Part shown: positions 49,342 to 59,166 of the stretch, in pieces
How positions within the stretch are numbered: position 1 is the first letter of the stretch
How the letters are laid out: every line of letters begins with the position of its first letter
From: Curvibacter sp. PD_MW3
GTDB lineage: Bacteria > Pseudomonadota > Gammaproteobacteria > Burkholderiales > Burkholderiaceae_C
Direction of reading: 5' to 3'
DNA: 64,000 bases
Assembly: GCA_002633085.1 (NCBI GenBank)
Contig: NSIV01000010.1
Location: forward strand, 1 to 64,000
Program-made: the position numbers and the translations under genes
The notes under the pieces: model-generated
What the model was told of the DNA's origin: nothing
Databases searched by the model: none
What the model saw: only the letters and a program-made list of their open reading frames with translations

Positions 49342-50760
49342 ATGCAGATGAGAGCCTGTCGTTGGGGTCTTGCCTTGGGGGTATTAGCGGTTTGGCCGGG
49401 CTTGGCTGCGGCTGCTGAACTCGATGGCAGTCAGCTCTCGGTGCTGTGGGGCGCGCCATTTGCCGGCATCCTGTTGTCGATTGCCGTGATGCCCTTGCTG
49501 GCGCCCATGTTCTGGCATCACCACTTTGGCAAGGTGGCAGCAGCTTGGGGGCTGGTTTTTCTCCTGCCTTTTGCGCTGACTTTTGGCGTGGGAGCCGCAG
49601 CCGTCAATTTGGTGCATGCCCTGTTGGCGGAATACATCCCTTTTATCGTCCTGCTGACAGCACTGTTCACCGTGGCGGGCGGTATCTACATCCGCGGCAA
49701 TCTGCATGGCAGCCCGGGGCTGAATACGACCATTCTGGCCATTGGTGCGGTGCTGGCCAGCTTCATGGGGACGACCGGCGCCTCCATGCTGATGATTCGG
49801 CCGCTCATTCGTGCCAATGACAACCGCAAGCACAAGGCGCATGTGGTGGTGTTCTTCATTTTCATCGTCTCGAATGCCGGCGGCTCGCTCACCCCGTTGG
49901 GCGATCCGCCGCTGTTTCTGGGCTTCCTCAAGGGGGTGGACTTCTTCTGGACGGTGAGTCACATTTTCCCGGAGACCCTGTTTCTGATCGGATGCCTGTT
50001 GGCTTTGTTCTATGCGCTGGACTGGTGGTATTACCACCGGCGCGAAGAAATCCTGCCGCTGGATCCGACGCCGGACAACCGGCGCATCGGTTTCGATGGC
50101 GCCGCCAATTTCTGCTTGCTGGGTGCAATCGTCATTCTGGTACTCCTCAGCGGTTTCTGGAAGTCCAGTCTGGTGTTCGATGTTGCCGGTACGGAAGTTG
50201 GCCTGCCAGGTCTGGTGCGCGATATCGGCCTGGTGGTCGTGACATGGGTGTCGCTGAAGATCACGCCAACCGAGGTGCATGTGGACAACCAGTTTTCCTG
50301 GGGCCCGATGCAGGAGGTGGCCAAGCTGTTCGCGGGCATCTTCCTGACCATCATCCCGGTGATTGCCATGCTCAAGGCGGGCGTGAACGGCCCGTTCGGT
50401 GCGGTAGTGTCTGCGGTGACGCGTCCGGATGGCTCACCCGATCCGGTCATGTATTTCTGGGCGACGGGCGTGTTGAGCTCCTTCCTCGACAATGCGCCAA
50501 CCTATCTGGTCTTTTTCAATACGGCCGGGGGTGATCCGGCCGTGTTGATGACCACGTTGGCGCCAACACTGGCCGCCATCTCGGCCGGCGCCGTCTTCAT
50601 GGGGGCCAATACCTACATCGGTAATGCGCCCAATCTCATGGTCAAGGCGATTGCCGAAGACCGGGGCGTGAAGATGCCCAGCTTCTTCGGCTACATGTTG
50701 TGGTCGGTGGCTGTTCTGGTTCCATTGTTTATCGTCATGACTTTTATCTGGTTCCGTTGA
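49342..50760 (+). CDS. NhaD-type sodium:proton antiporter
   Basis: The protein has 472 residues and about 12 hydrophobic segments; ATG 49342 or ATG 49348. NhaD/CitMHS-like motifs include ASFMGTTGASMLMIRPLIRAN (about residues 135-155), VSNAGGSLTPLGDPPLFLGFL (about 175-195, ion-binding region) and GVLSSFLDNAPTYLVFFN (about 375-392), and an N-terminal segment that resembles a signal sequence (ALGVLAVWPGLAAA). It exchanges Na+ for H+ in the inner membrane. It is ten bases after the nitroreductase gene and 13 bases before the hydroxyacid dehydrogenase gene, so these may be co-transcribed. Confidence 0.86.
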   Translation: MQMRACRWGLALGVLAVWPGLAAAAELDGSQLSVLWGAPFAGILLSIAVMPLLAPMFWHHHFGKVAAAWGLVFLLPFALTFGVGAAAVNLVHALLAEYIPFIVLLTALFTVAGGIYIRGNLHGSPGLNTTILAIGAVLASFMGTTGASMLMIRPLIRANDNRKHKAHVVVFFIFIVSNAGGSLTPLGDPPLFLGFLKGVDFFWTVSHIFPETLFLIGCLLALFYALDWWYYHRREEILPLDPTPDNRRIGFDGAANFCLLGAIVILVLLSGFWKSSLVFDVAGTEVGLPGLVRDIGLVVVTWVSLKITPTEVHVDNQFSWGPMQEVAKLFAGIFLTIIPVIAMLKAGVNGPFGAVVSAVTRPDGSPDPVMYFWATGVLSSFLDNAPTYLVFFNTAGGDPAVLMTTLAPTLAAISAGAVFMGANTYIGNAPNLMVKAIAEDRGVKMPSFFGYMLWSVAVLVPLFIVMTFIWFR

Positions 50761-50773
50761 GAAAGAAATATCC

Positions 50774-51760
50774 ATGAGCAAACCTCGCATTCTGATCGCC
50801 CGTGCCGTTTTTCCTGCTGTGATCGAGCGCTTGTCGCAGCACTTTGATGTCGAGTCGAACCAGGCCGATGAAACCTGGTCCAAGGCGCAGCTGACGGAGA
50901 AGCTGCGTGACAAGGCGGGTGCCTTTACCACCGGCAGTGACCGCATCGACGCCGAGGTGCTGGCGGCTTGCCCGCAGTTGAAAATCTGCGCCAACATGGC
51001 CGTGGGCTACAACAACTTCGACCTCGATGCCATGACGGCCAGTGGCGTGCTGGGGACCAACACACCTGATGTACTTACTGAGACCACGGCCGACTTCGGT
51101 TTTGCGCTGTTGATGGCCACGGCACGCCGCATCACTGAGAGCGAGCATTACCTGCGAGCCGGTCAGTGGACCAAGTGGAGTTACGACATGTTCGCCGGCT
51201 CTGATATTCATGGCGCCACGCTCGGTATCCTGGGCATGGGCCGCATCGGCCAGGGCATTGCCAAGCGCGGCGCACACGGGTTCGGCATGAACGTGATCTA
51301 CCACAACCGTTCGCGCCTCGATGACGCGACCGAAGCCGAATGCAAGGCGCATTACGTCAGCAAGGAAGAGTTGCTGAAGACGGCTGACCACCTTGTGCTG
51401 GTGTTGCCGTACTCAGCCGCTTCCCACCACGCCATTGGTGCGGCCGAGCTGGCGCAGATGAAGCCGACCGCCACGCTGGTCAACATTGCCCGTGGTGGCA
51501 TCGTGGATGACGCGGCGCTGGCCGCAGCGTTGCGCGACAAGCGTATTGCCGCTGCCGGTCTGGACGTGTTTGAGGGCGAGCCCAAGGTGCACCCGGACCT
51601 GCTGACCGTACCGAATGTGGTGCTGACGCCCCACATCGCCAGTGCCAGCGTGCCGACGCGGCTGGCCATGGCCAATCTGGCGGCCGACAACCTGATCGAG
51701 TTCTTCACCAAGAACAAGGCGCTGACGCCCTTGAACCCGCAGGTGCTGACCCGGGCCTGA
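50774..51760 (+). CDS. 2-hydroxyacid dehydrogenase (glyoxylate/hydroxypyruvate reductase type)
   Basis: This 328-residue NAD(P)-dependent dehydrogenase has the Rossmann motif ILGMGRIGQGIAKR (about residues 154-167), the catalytic Arg in LVNIARGGIVDDAAL, the acidic residue in FEGEPKVHP, and His in LTPHIASASVPTR. The GyaR-like family signature LGTNTPDVLTETTADFGFAL (about 94-113) favours glyoxylate reductase over lactate dehydrogenase. It is the last gene of the possible nitroreductase-antiporter run and convergent with a YbdK-like gene. Confidence 0.87.
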   Translation: MSKPRILIARAVFPAVIERLSQHFDVESNQADETWSKAQLTEKLRDKAGAFTTGSDRIDAEVLAACPQLKICANMAVGYNNFDLDAMTASGVLGTNTPDVLTETTADFGFALLMATARRITESEHYLRAGQWTKWSYDMFAGSDIHGATLGILGMGRIGQGIAKRGAHGFGMNVIYHNRSRLDDATEAECKAHYVSKEELLKTADHLVLVLPYSAASHHAIGAAELAQMKPTATLVNIARGGIVDDAALAAALRDKRIAAAGLDVFEGEPKVHPDLLTVPNVVLTPHIASASVPTRLAMANLAADNLIEFFTKNKALTPLNPQVLTRA

Positions 51761-51764
51761 GGAC

Positions 51765-52880
51765 TCAGCGGCGGAATTTTTCGCCTGCCTGGCGCGTCAT
51801 CTCGGCCAGCAGGTGTTCGCGCGCATGGCATTCGCGTAGCCAGCGTGCATCGTTGTGGCCGTGCTCGGCACTCTGGCGCAGCTGTTCGATGGCCGCAGCA
51901 GTGCCCGGCGTCGTGGCATGGTGCTTGACCTGGCCCAGCGTCAGCAGAATGTGTTCTCTCAGCGGCAGATGCTCGCCACTGGCGGGATCGACGTAAATGG
52001 CATCGAGCCCGAAACGGCAAGCCTGAAAACGGTTGTAGGTGTAGACCAGATAGTCGTCCTCGGCCGGCATGAAAGGCTGCTCCTGCAAAAACCAGGCGGC
52101 CAGTGCCTGGACGTAGCCGGCCAGTGCAGCGGCACGTTCAATGCTGAGCGGTGTGTCGAACACCCGGATCTCGATCGTGCCGTACTCGGGTTTGGGCCTT
52201 ATGTCCCAGTAAAAGTCCTTCATGCTTTTGACGACGCCGGTACGCGTCATCTTGTCAAAATAGGCCGTGAAGTCTTCCCAGCGCAGTGCAAAGGGGGCGC
52301 GGCCGGAGAGCGGGAAGGCAAATACCGAATTCAGTCGCGCCGAATCGAAAGCGGTGTCCTGACCCTGCACAAAAGGCGAAGAGGCCGACAGCGCAATGAA
52401 GTGCGGGATGTAGCGCGACATGCGGTGCAGCATCAACAAGGCACTGTCAGCGTCAGGGCAGCCCACGTGCACGTGCTGGCCGAAGATGGTGAACTGTTTG
52501 GAGAGGTAGCCGTACAACTCCGACAACTGGCGAAAGCGCGGCTTGTCGTAGATGCGCCGCTCATGCCATTGCTGGAAGGGGTGGGTGCCACCGCCGACCA
52601 CGGCGATATTGAGCTTGTCGGCACATTGCACCAGGGCATCGCGGATTTGCGCCAGTTCCTGCAGTACTTGTGCTGGTGACTGACAGACGCCGGTCGAGAT
52701 CTCGATCATGCTGGAGGTCATCTCGGGCACCACACTGCCCGGCAACTGGCGCTTGGCCATCAGCCGCAACATGTCGTCAGCGTAAGGTGCCAGGTCGTAG
52801 TCGTGGGTGTTGACCAGTTGCAGTTCGAGTTCAACGCCCAGCGACAGTGCCTCGGAGTGCTGGAAAGCTTCAAGCGTCAT
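51765..52880 (-). CDS. YbdK-type carboxylate-amine ligase (glutamate-cysteine ligase 2 family)
   Basis: The protein has 371 residues from ATG 52880, with GGGAG upstream. The GCS2 fold is shown by [21 protein letters not shown] (about residues 14-34, ATP/Mg binding), [28 protein letters not shown] (about 100-111), and [22 protein letters not shown] (about 132-153). Weak glutamate-cysteine ligase activity has been seen for this family; the true substrate is uncertain. Its start overlaps the end of the antiporter gene by 11 bases, so translation is probably coupled. Confidence 0.86.
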   Translation of the reverse strand: MTLEAFQHSEALSLGVELELQLVNTHDYDLAPYADDMLRLMAKRQLPGSVVPEMTSSMIEISTGVCQSPAQVLQELAQIRDALVQCADKLNIAVVGGGTHPFQQWHERRIYDKPRFRQLSELYGYLSKQFTIFGQHVHVGCPDADSALLMLHRMSRYIPHFIALSASSPFVQGQDTAFDSARLNSVFAFPLSGRAPFALRWEDFTAYFDKMTRTGVVKSMKDFYWDIRPKPEYGTIEIRVFDTPLSIERAAALAGYVQALAAWFLQEQPFMPAEDDYLVYTYNRFQACRFGLDAIYVDPASGEHLPLREHILLTLGQVKHHATTPGTAAAIEQLRQSAEHGHNDARWLRECHAREHLLAEMTRQAGEKFRR

Positions 52881-54129
52881 GCGGTAGCTCCCTTGCTGAA
52901 TTGGTGGGAACAAGCGGGCGGGAGGCTTCGCCACTGCGTTGCAGGGCCACGGTGTTCATGAGTGCACCCAGTACTTCCATGAAAAGGATCAGCGGCAGGG
53001 CCAGTGCCGCGATCTGTGCACCGAGCGCCGGCGCAAACAAGGTGAACTGCGACACCAGCAGCAGGGCCACGGCCGACATTGGCCACATGGCGCAAGCTGT
53101 CCAGAATGCCTGATGCAGGTTGGCGCCGCTGCCGATGCCGGCCACGCCGATGGCAAGTGTCTTGGCCAGTGTGCGTGCCAGAACGATGGCTGCAATCAGG
53201 CTGAAGGCGGTCAGGTTCCAATCGGCCTGGGCTGCCGCCATGGAGACCAGGACGAACATCAGGATGGTCAGGATGGAGGACGCTGTGCCGAACTGGCGTG
53301 GCCACGACCAGGGCCGAGGGTGCAGGGTCTTGAGCAGGATGCCGGCCAGCAGGGCCGCCAGCGGTGCCGAGCCGCCGAAGTTGGCGGCCAGGGTGGTGCA
53401 GGCCACGACCAGGGCCAGCAGCGTCACCGAGGTGTTCTCGCTGGTCGGACTCATGAAGCGCAGGGTTCCCCGCAGCGCAAGGGCGAGAACGGCGCCCAGC
53501 AGCACCGAGATGCTCAACAGCAGCACGACCGGGACGAAGGCATCTGTGAGAGAGGAGGCCGGACGCCCCAGAAAGTGAGCCATGACACCGCCGAGAGCCA
53601 GCACGTACAAGGTGTTGAGCGCGGCCAAGGTGATGGCGCGGTCGGTCACGGGGCCGCTGGCGCGGATGTCGGCCGCCACGCGCATGAGCACGGCAGGCGA
53701 GGTAGTGACTGCGAGCAGGGAGAGCGGTGCGATCAACTCAGCGCTGACCTTGAGCAGTCCCAGCATCCAATAGACCGCCGCAAAGGTGAGGGCGGATTCA
53801 GCCAGGCTTTGCACCAGCAGCATGGGGTTGTGACGGAACCAGCGCAGCGTGAGGCGTCCGCCAGCCTCGAACAGCATGACGGACAGGCCGAGCTCGACCA
53901 TGAACAGGCCAATGCCCTCCAGCGGCCAGTGAGTGGTCGTGAACCCGGTGAAGCCGGCCAGGGCGCCAACGATCGAATAGCCGAGCACCTTGGGCAGGCC
54001 AAGGCGGCGCTGCAGCATGTGCCCGGCTGCTGCTGCCAGGGCCAGCAGCACAGCCCACTGCACGGTGGGCAAGCCTGCGGAGGGTTGGATCCATGCAGGC
54101 CAGAACTGCATCAAGTCGTTCATGGTCAT
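52870..54129 (-). CDS. CPA2-type cation:proton antiporter without a KTN domain
   Basis: This 419-residue membrane protein has about 12 hydrophobic segments. It has a Kef/CPA2 core ([53 protein letters not shown]) but lacks the C-terminal KTN/RCK domain found in KefB/KefC, and it ends in a short polar tail. It is probably a K+(Na+)/H+ antiporter. It lies between a MarR-type regulator (53 bases downstream of that gene) and a YbdK-type ligase. ATG 54129 or 54123 is the start. Confidence 0.84.
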   Translation of the reverse strand: MTMNDLMQFWPAWIQPSAGLPTVQWAVLLALAAAAGHMLQRRLGLPKVLGYSIVGALAGFTGFTTTHWPLEGIGLFMVELGLSVMLFEAGGRLTLRWFRHNPMLLVQSLAESALTFAAVYWMLGLLKVSAELIAPLSLLAVTTSPAVLMRVAADIRASGPVTDRAITLAALNTLYVLALGGVMAHFLGRPASSLTDAFVPVVLLLSISVLLGAVLALALRGTLRFMSPTSENTSVTLLALVVACTTLAANFGGSAPLAALLAGILLKTLHPRPWSWPRQFGTASSILTILMFVLVSMAAAQADWNLTAFSLIAAIVLARTLAKTLAIGVAGIGSGANLHQAFWTACAMWPMSAVALLLVSQFTLFAPALGAQIAALALPLILFMEVLGALMNTVALQRSGEASRPLVPTNSARELPHDA

Positions 54130-54182
54130 TCCTTGCTTGTAACAGTCGCAGGGACACGGACGAGTGTGTCGCCCCGAGCTGC

Positions 54183-54737
54183 CTAAAGTTGTTCTGCCAG
54201 CGGCGTCAGGGCCGCTGTGTCATCGATATGCATGGCAGCGATCAGTTCATCCAGATCGCTGTTGAGGCGTTGGAGCGTGCGCGGCGGCAAGGTGCTCAGG
54301 GCCTTGGGCAAGACGCCAATGTATGGGCCTCCCATGCGCTGCAGGATTTTGATGCCCGCTGTCTGCAGATACAAGTGCCGCACCCGGCGATCACTGCCAT
54401 TCTGCGTGGTTGAAATCCATTCGCGTTCCAGCAGTGTCTTGACCAGGTTGCTGGCAGTCGATTGGTGCACGTCCATGGCTTGTGCCAGTTCACTCAGCCG
54501 GATGCCGGGCCGCTCGCGCAAGATGCTGAGGGCGCGCAATTGAGCGGCACCGGTGCCGGTGCGTTTCTCGACCTGCTGAAAATGGCTGCGCACGGCATTG
54601 AAGATCACCCGAAAGCGCCGCAAGGTCTGGACGTCAGGTCCGATGGCATCGGCTGCCGATGGTAGGCATGGGGCGTTCGCCGCGGGCTGGTGATGGCCAA
54701 GCCGTGCCGACTTGGGCGTACTGCCTGATGAAGTCAT
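54183..54737 (-). CDS. MarR-family transcriptional regulator
   Basis: The protein has 184 residues from ATG 54737; the region before about residue 30 is variable. The winged helix is RERPGIRLSELAQAMDVHQSTASNLVKTLLE (about 75-105), with the wing STTQNGSDRRVRHLYL after it. It should be a ligand- or redox-controlled repressor of its own operon (antiporter and YbdK-type ligase). ATTTGTACAAAT at 54749-54760, immediately upstream of its start, is a good operator candidate. Confidence 0.84.
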   Translation of the reverse strand: MTSSGSTPKSARLGHHQPAANAPCLPSAADAIGPDVQTLRRFRVIFNAVRSHFQQVEKRTGTGAAQLRALSILRERPGIRLSELAQAMDVHQSTASNLVKTLLEREWISTTQNGSDRRVRHLYLQTAGIKILQRMGGPYIGVLPKALSTLPPRTLQRLNSDLDELIAAMHIDDTAALTPLAEQL

Positions 54738-54748
54738 GTGATCATTAT

Positions 54749-54760
54749 ATTTGTACAAAT
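54749..54760. promoter_or_regulatory. Perfect palindrome, probable MarR operator
   Basis: ATTTGTACAAAT is a perfect 12-base palindrome, 12 bases from the MarR-type gene start and upstream of the divergent rmuC gene. Such short AT-rich palindromes are typical of MarR-family operators. It could govern both directions. Confidence 0.55.
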
Positions 54761-54845
54761 GTTGTTGAGGAAAATCGCCCGCATTCACAGGCGGATCATC
54801 CAAGACAGCGTTTTGAACAACAATACGATGTTGGAGGAAACTGGT

Positions 54846-56195
54846 TTGAACGACATCGTGCTTTGGTCCGTACTGGCGCTGGCCGCCCTGAATCTGTTGC
54901 TGCTGCTCTGGTTGGCACTGCGGCGTGGTGATGCTGCCGCAACCCAGGCCGAATGGTTGGCGGCCCTGCAGGCCAGCGGTGAGCGCCTGGAGCGTGAGTT
55001 ACGCCATGAGATTGGCGAATCCGCACGCAGCGGTCGGCTGGAGCTGGCGCAGAACCTGGCCACTTTCCAGCAAAGCCTGGTGCAACAGGCGGCTGAAGCC
55101 ACACGAACGCAGAACACACAGATCGATGCGTTCGGCCAGCAACTGGCGCTGTTGCAGAAGACGCTGTCCGATACCTTGACGCTGCAACTGTCCAACTTGA
55201 GCGAGTCGAATGCCCGTCGCATGTCCGAGGTGCGCGCCACGTTGGAGGCGCAACTGGCGCAGTTGCAACAGACCAATATCGCCAAGCTGGACGAGATGCG
55301 CGCTACCGTGGACGAGAAACTGCAGACCACGTTGCATGCGCGTCTGGGCGAGAGCTTCAAGCAGGTGGCGGATCGTCTGGAGCAGGTGCACAAGGGGTTG
55401 GGTGAGATGCAGACACTGGCCGCCGGCGTGGGTGACCTCAAGCATTTGCTGACCAACGTCAAGACGCGCGGCATGTTCGGCGAGGCGCAATTGGCCGCGT
55501 TGTTGGAGCAGGTCTTCGTGCCGGACCAGTACGCGGCCCAGATCGCCACGCGCCCGGGGAGCAAGAACGTGGTGGACTTCGCCATCAAGCTGCCGGGCAA
55601 ATCGGACAACGGTGAACCTTTGTGGCTGCCGATTGACTCCAAATTCCCGAATGAGGATTACGAGCGCCTGCTCGACGCGCAGCAACGCGCCGATGCCGTT
55701 GGCGCAGAGGTGGCCGCCAAGGCGCTGGAGGCGCGCATCCGGCTGGAAGCCAAGTCGATTGCCGAGAAATACATCGAGCCGCCGTACACCACCGATTTCG
55801 CCATCCTGTTCCTGCCGACCGAGGGACTGTATGCCGAGGTGCTGCGCCGCCCCGGCCTGATGGAGGTGCTGCAGCGCGAGCACCGCATCACGCTGGCCGG
55901 CCCGACCACGCTGCTGGCCATGCTGAGTTCTTTGCAGATGGGCTTTCGCACGCTGGCGCTGGAAAAACGCTCCAGCGAGGTCTGGCAGGTGCTGGGTGCA
56001 GTCAAGACCGAGTTCGGCAAGTTCGGTGATGTGTTGGCCAAGGTCAAATCGCAGACCGAGACCGTGCTCAACACCCTGAACAGTGCCGAAACGCGCAGCC
56101 GCGCCATGGGCCGTGTGCTGCGTCAGGTCGAAGCGCTGCCGGACGCACAGGCACAGGCCCTGCTGCCGCTGGACAAAGAGGCAGACGAAGGGTGA
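54846..56195 (+). CDS. rmuC: RmuC family DNA recombination protein
   Basis: The protein has 449 residues from TTG 54846, which has GGAGGA (54833-54838) at good spacing; ATG 54828 would add six. An N-terminal membrane helix (LWSVLALAALNLLLLLWLAL) precedes a long coiled coil (about 30-190), then the RmuC nuclease-like domain: LLTNVKTRGMFGEAQLAALLEQV, LPIDSKFPNEDYERL and AILFLPTEGLYAEVLRR. It limits DNA rearrangement by a suspected nuclease function. It overlaps the MFS gene by four bases. Confidence 0.9.
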   Translation: MNDIVLWSVLALAALNLLLLLWLALRRGDAAATQAEWLAALQASGERLERELRHEIGESARSGRLELAQNLATFQQSLVQQAAEATRTQNTQIDAFGQQLALLQKTLSDTLTLQLSNLSESNARRMSEVRATLEAQLAQLQQTNIAKLDEMRATVDEKLQTTLHARLGESFKQVADRLEQVHKGLGEMQTLAAGVGDLKHLLTNVKTRGMFGEAQLAALLEQVFVPDQYAAQIATRPGSKNVVDFAIKLPGKSDNGEPLWLPIDSKFPNEDYERLLDAQQRADAVGAEVAAKALEARIRLEAKSIAEKYIEPPYTTDFAILFLPTEGLYAEVLRRPGLMEVLQREHRITLAGPTTLLAMLSSLQMGFRTLALEKRSSEVWQVLGAVKTEFGKFGDVLAKVKSQTETVLNTLNSAETRSRAMGRVLRQVEALPDAQAQALLPLDKEADEG

Positions 56196-57427
56196 CAGCC
56201 TCTCTTTCGCCGCGGGCGTCACCGCGCTGGGGGCTGGCCCGATTGATTGGTGGCCATATTTGTCTGCATACCTGTATGGCGGGGATGCGCATGGCAGCAC
56301 CGCTGCTGGCGTTGAAGCAAGGCTACAGCCCTTTGGCTGTCGGCATGCTGCTGGCCTTGTTTGCCCTCACGCAGGTATTTCTGGCGCTACCAGCTGGCCG
56401 CTATGCCGATCGCCATGGTCTCAGGCGTCCTGTGGGTTTCAGCGTCATTGCGGCGACACTGGGCGCGAGCTTGGCAGTGGCCTTTCCGGTGTTCCCAGTC
56501 CTATGCCTTGCTGCGCTGCTGACGGGGGGGGCGACCGGTTCGGCGGCAATTGCCCTGCAGCGTCATGTGGGCCGGGCCGCACGCGATGCAGCCGAACTGA
56601 AGCAGATGTTCAGCTGGTTTTCGATCGGGCCGGCCATCTCGAATTTTCTCGGGCCGCTCTCGGCCGGCGTTCTGATTGACCACGCGGGCGGGTTCTTTGG
56701 CGGCCAGCCCGGTGACCTGATGGGGTACCGCACGGCTTTCCTGTTGCTGGCGATGTTGCCCTTGGGAAGTTGGTTGTGGATTCGAGGCACACCCGTCCTG
56801 CCGATCGCTGTTGCGGCACAGCCGGGCAAGCGACGTGCCTGGGACCTGCTGCGCGACCCCATGATGCGTCGCCTGTTGCTGGTGAACTGGTTTCTTTCCT
56901 CCTGCTGGGACGTGCACACCTTCGTGCTGCCGGTGCTGGGGCATGAGCGTGGCTACAGCGCTTCGGTCATCGGCATGCTGCTGGGCAGCTTTGCCATGGC
57001 GGCCACACTGGTACGCTTGATCATGCCCTGGCTGGCTGCACATTTGCGTGAGTGGGTGGTCATCAGCGGTGCGATGCTGCTCACCGCTGCGCTGTTCGGT
57101 CTCTACCCCTTCATGCCGAACGCCGTGAGCATGGGGCTGTGTTCGGTATTGCTGGGGTTGGTGCTGGGTTCGGTGCAGCCGATGATCATGAGCACCTTGC
57201 ACCAGATCACGCCCGCCGACCGCCATGGCGAGGCCCTGGGCCTGCGTCTGATGTCGCTCAATGGCTCCAGCGTGCTGATGCCCATGCTGTTCGGCAGCAT
57301 CGGCGCTGTGGTCGGCGTGTCGGTGGTGTTCTGGACGGTGGGGGTTGTGGTCGGGCTCGGCAGCCGTACGGCCTGGGGGCTCAGGGCTGGTTTGCCTCAT
57401 GCTCCAGCCGATAAAACGACTGGATAG
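56192..57427 (+). CDS. MFS transporter
   Basis: The protein has 411 residues from GTG 56192 (overlapping the rmuC stop). It has about 12 membrane segments. The DHA-type motif A is ALPAGRYADRHGLRRPVG between segments 2 and 3, and a related loop is ITPADRHGEALGLRL near segment 10. Substrate unknown. Its 3' end overlaps the convergent LOG-family gene by 47 bases. Confidence 0.82.
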   Translation: MTASLSPRASPRWGLARLIGGHICLHTCMAGMRMAAPLLALKQGYSPLAVGMLLALFALTQVFLALPAGRYADRHGLRRPVGFSVIAATLGASLAVAFPVFPVLCLAALLTGGATGSAAIALQRHVGRAARDAAELKQMFSWFSIGPAISNFLGPLSAGVLIDHAGGFFGGQPGDLMGYRTAFLLLAMLPLGSWLWIRGTPVLPIAVAAQPGKRRAWDLLRDPMMRRLLLVNWFLSSCWDVHTFVLPVLGHERGYSASVIGMLLGSFAMAATLVRLIMPWLAAHLREWVVISGAMLLTAALFGLYPFMPNAVSMGLCSVLLGLVLGSVQPMIMSTLHQITPADRHGEALGLRLMSLNGSSVLMPMLFGSIGAVVGVSVVFWTVGVVVGLGSRTAWGLRAGLPHAPADKTTG

Positions 57428-58265
57428 CGCCCCAGGCATCTTCCGGGGTGTCCACCAGCTTGAACAGCGCGAGGTCTTTCGGTGAGATCATGCCTTCTTC
57501 GACCAGCAAGTCGAAATTGATCAGCCGTTGCCAGAACGCACTGCCGAACAGCACCACCGGCACGGGTTCGGACTTGCCGGTTTGCACCAGGGTCAGGATC
57601 TCGAACAGCTCGTCGAGCGTGCCGAAACCGCCGGGAAAGGCCACCAGCGCCTTGGCGCGCATCATGAAGTGCATCTTGCGCAGCGCGAAATAGTGGAACT
57701 TGAAGCACAGGCTGGGCGAGATGTAGGGGTTGTGATGTTGCTCGTGCGGCAGCGCGATGTTCAGGCCAACATTCAGCGCACCCGCCTCATGCGCCCCGCG
57801 GTTGGCCGCTTCCATGATGCCGGGGCCGCCGCCGGTGCAGATGAACAGGCGTTCGTTGTCCGGCAGCCGGCTGCTGTGCTCGGCCACTAGGTGGCCGAAG
57901 CGGCGAGCTTGCTCGTAGTGCGCTGCATTGCGTGCATCACGCTTGGCGAGTGCCAGCGCCTGGGGGTCACCACTGGCGTGCGCGGCCTCCAGCCGGCGTT
58001 GCGCCTCCTCGGGGTCGCAAAAACGGGCACTGCCAAAAACCACGATGGTGTTGGCCACACCGAGCGTTTGCTGCGCCAGATCGGGCTTGAGCAATTCGAG
58101 CTGGAAGCGGATGCCGCGGGTCTCGCGGCGCAACAGGAACTCGGGGTCGGCAAAGGCCAGGCGAAAGGCATCTGCCTGCAGCGGCAGGCCGGCGTCGGCA
58201 TGGGCCTTCAGGTCGGCCCAGGCATCGGCCAAGGTGCGCTCAGTGAGGTCGTGCGGAGTCTTCAT
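57381..58265 (-). CDS. LOG-family (TIGR00730-like) nucleotide 5'-monophosphate phosphoribohydrolase-like protein
   Basis: The protein has 294 residues. After an N-terminal extension of about 80 residues comes the Rossmann-like LOG core: NTIVVFGSARFCDPEEA, FICTGGGPGIMEAANRGAHEAG and FPGGFGTLDELFEILTLVQTG (the PGGxGTxxE motif is complete), then ALRKMHFMMRAKA. LOG enzymes split nucleoside 5'-monophosphates to base and ribose 5-phosphate. It is ten bases after the PRPP-synthetase-like gene, in one operon with it and the phosphorylase. Confidence 0.83.
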   Translation of the reverse strand: MKTPHDLTERTLADAWADLKAHADAGLPLQADAFRLAFADPEFLLRRETRGIRFQLELLKPDLAQQTLGVANTIVVFGSARFCDPEEAQRRLEAAHASGDPQALALAKRDARNAAHYEQARRFGHLVAEHSSRLPDNERLFICTGGGPGIMEAANRGAHEAGALNVGLNIALPHEQHHNPYISPSLCFKFHYFALRKMHFMMRAKALVAFPGGFGTLDELFEILTLVQTGKSEPVPVVLFGSAFWQRLINFDLLVEEGMISPKDLALFKLVDTPEDAWGAIQSFYRLEHEANQP

Positions 58266-58275
58266 GCAGGAGGTG

Positions 58276-59166
58276 TCAAGGGGTCAGGCCGGCCAGTGCG
58301 GCGGCAATGGCCGGGGCCATGCTGACGGCATTGCTGGCGTGGGCAATGCAGTCGGTGCTCCAGACCTGGCCGATGCCGGCCTCCGACAGCAGTTGCAGCG
58401 CATCGCCGGCAAACAGGGCGTGGGTCACTGCGACGTCGACCGAGGTGGCACCCGCAGCCAATAGCAAACGCGCCGCCTGCACCAGTGTGTGGCCGCTGCT
58501 GGCGACATCGTCGAGCAGCACCACGGCGCGCCCGCTGAAGTTGCCAGCGGGGAGTTCAATGGTCACCGAGCGGTCCCCATGACGCACCTTGCGGCAGACG
58601 GCATGGTCGAAGCCGTGGCGGGCTGCGGCTTGGGCAATCCACTGGGCCGACTCTTCGTCAGGCCCCACCAGCAGGGCGTTCGGGCGCTGTTGCGCCACGA
58701 GGTTGGCCAGCAGGGGGGCGCCACTGAGCACCACGGCCTGCGGCACCGGCACGGCTTCCTGCAGCGTGGCGACGCGGTGCAGGTGCGGATCGACCGTGAT
58801 GACCGCATCAAACAGGCCGGCCAGGAATTGGCCGACGATGCGCTGGCTGACGGCTTCGCCGGGGGTGAAGGCGATGTCTTGCCGCATGTAGGCCAGGTAG
58901 GGGGACACCAGGGTCAGATGGCGCGCGCCAAGTTCGCGTGCGGTGCGCGCGAGCAGTAGCAGCTCAACCAGTTTTTCGTTCGGGTGGTCGAGCGTGCGCA
59001 GCACCACCACGTGCTCTGGCAAGGCAGCGGGCAGACGCAGCTTGAGTTCGCCATCGGGGAAGCGGTGGCGTGCCATTGGGCCCAGCGTCAGGCCGGCCTG
59101 TGCGGCGATGCGCTGGGCACTGGCGAGCTCGTCGTCGAAATGCAGCAGGACAGCGGGGCTGCTCAT
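58276..59166 (-). CDS. Ribose-phosphate pyrophosphokinase-like protein
   Basis: This 296-residue protein is shorter than the usual 310-320-residue Prs. A PRTase-type fold is shown by VVLLDDVASSGHTLVQAARLL (about residues 205-225, phosphoribosyl loop), VGPDEESAQWIAQAAARHG (about 145-163) and SPYLAYMRQDIAFTPGEAVS (about 87-106), which keeps the Arg-Gln-Asp of the ATP site. The classic flexible-loop KRR pattern is not obvious. Its first base overlaps the stop of the upstream phosphorylase gene. It is a paralogue of housekeeping Prs, probably making or using a phosphoribosyl intermediate with its neighbours. Confidence 0.82.
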   Translation of the reverse strand: MSSPAVLLHFDDELASAQRIAAQAGLTLGPMARHRFPDGELKLRLPAALPEHVVVLRTLDHPNEKLVELLLLARTARELGARHLTLVSPYLAYMRQDIAFTPGEAVSQRIVGQFLAGLFDAVITVDPHLHRVATLQEAVPVPQAVVLSGAPLLANLVAQQRPNALLVGPDEESAQWIAQAAARHGFDHAVCRKVRHGDRSVTIELPAGNFSGRAVVLLDDVASSGHTLVQAARLLLAAGATSVDVAVTHALFAGDALQLLSEAGIGQVWSTDCIAHASNAVSMAPAIAAALAGLTP

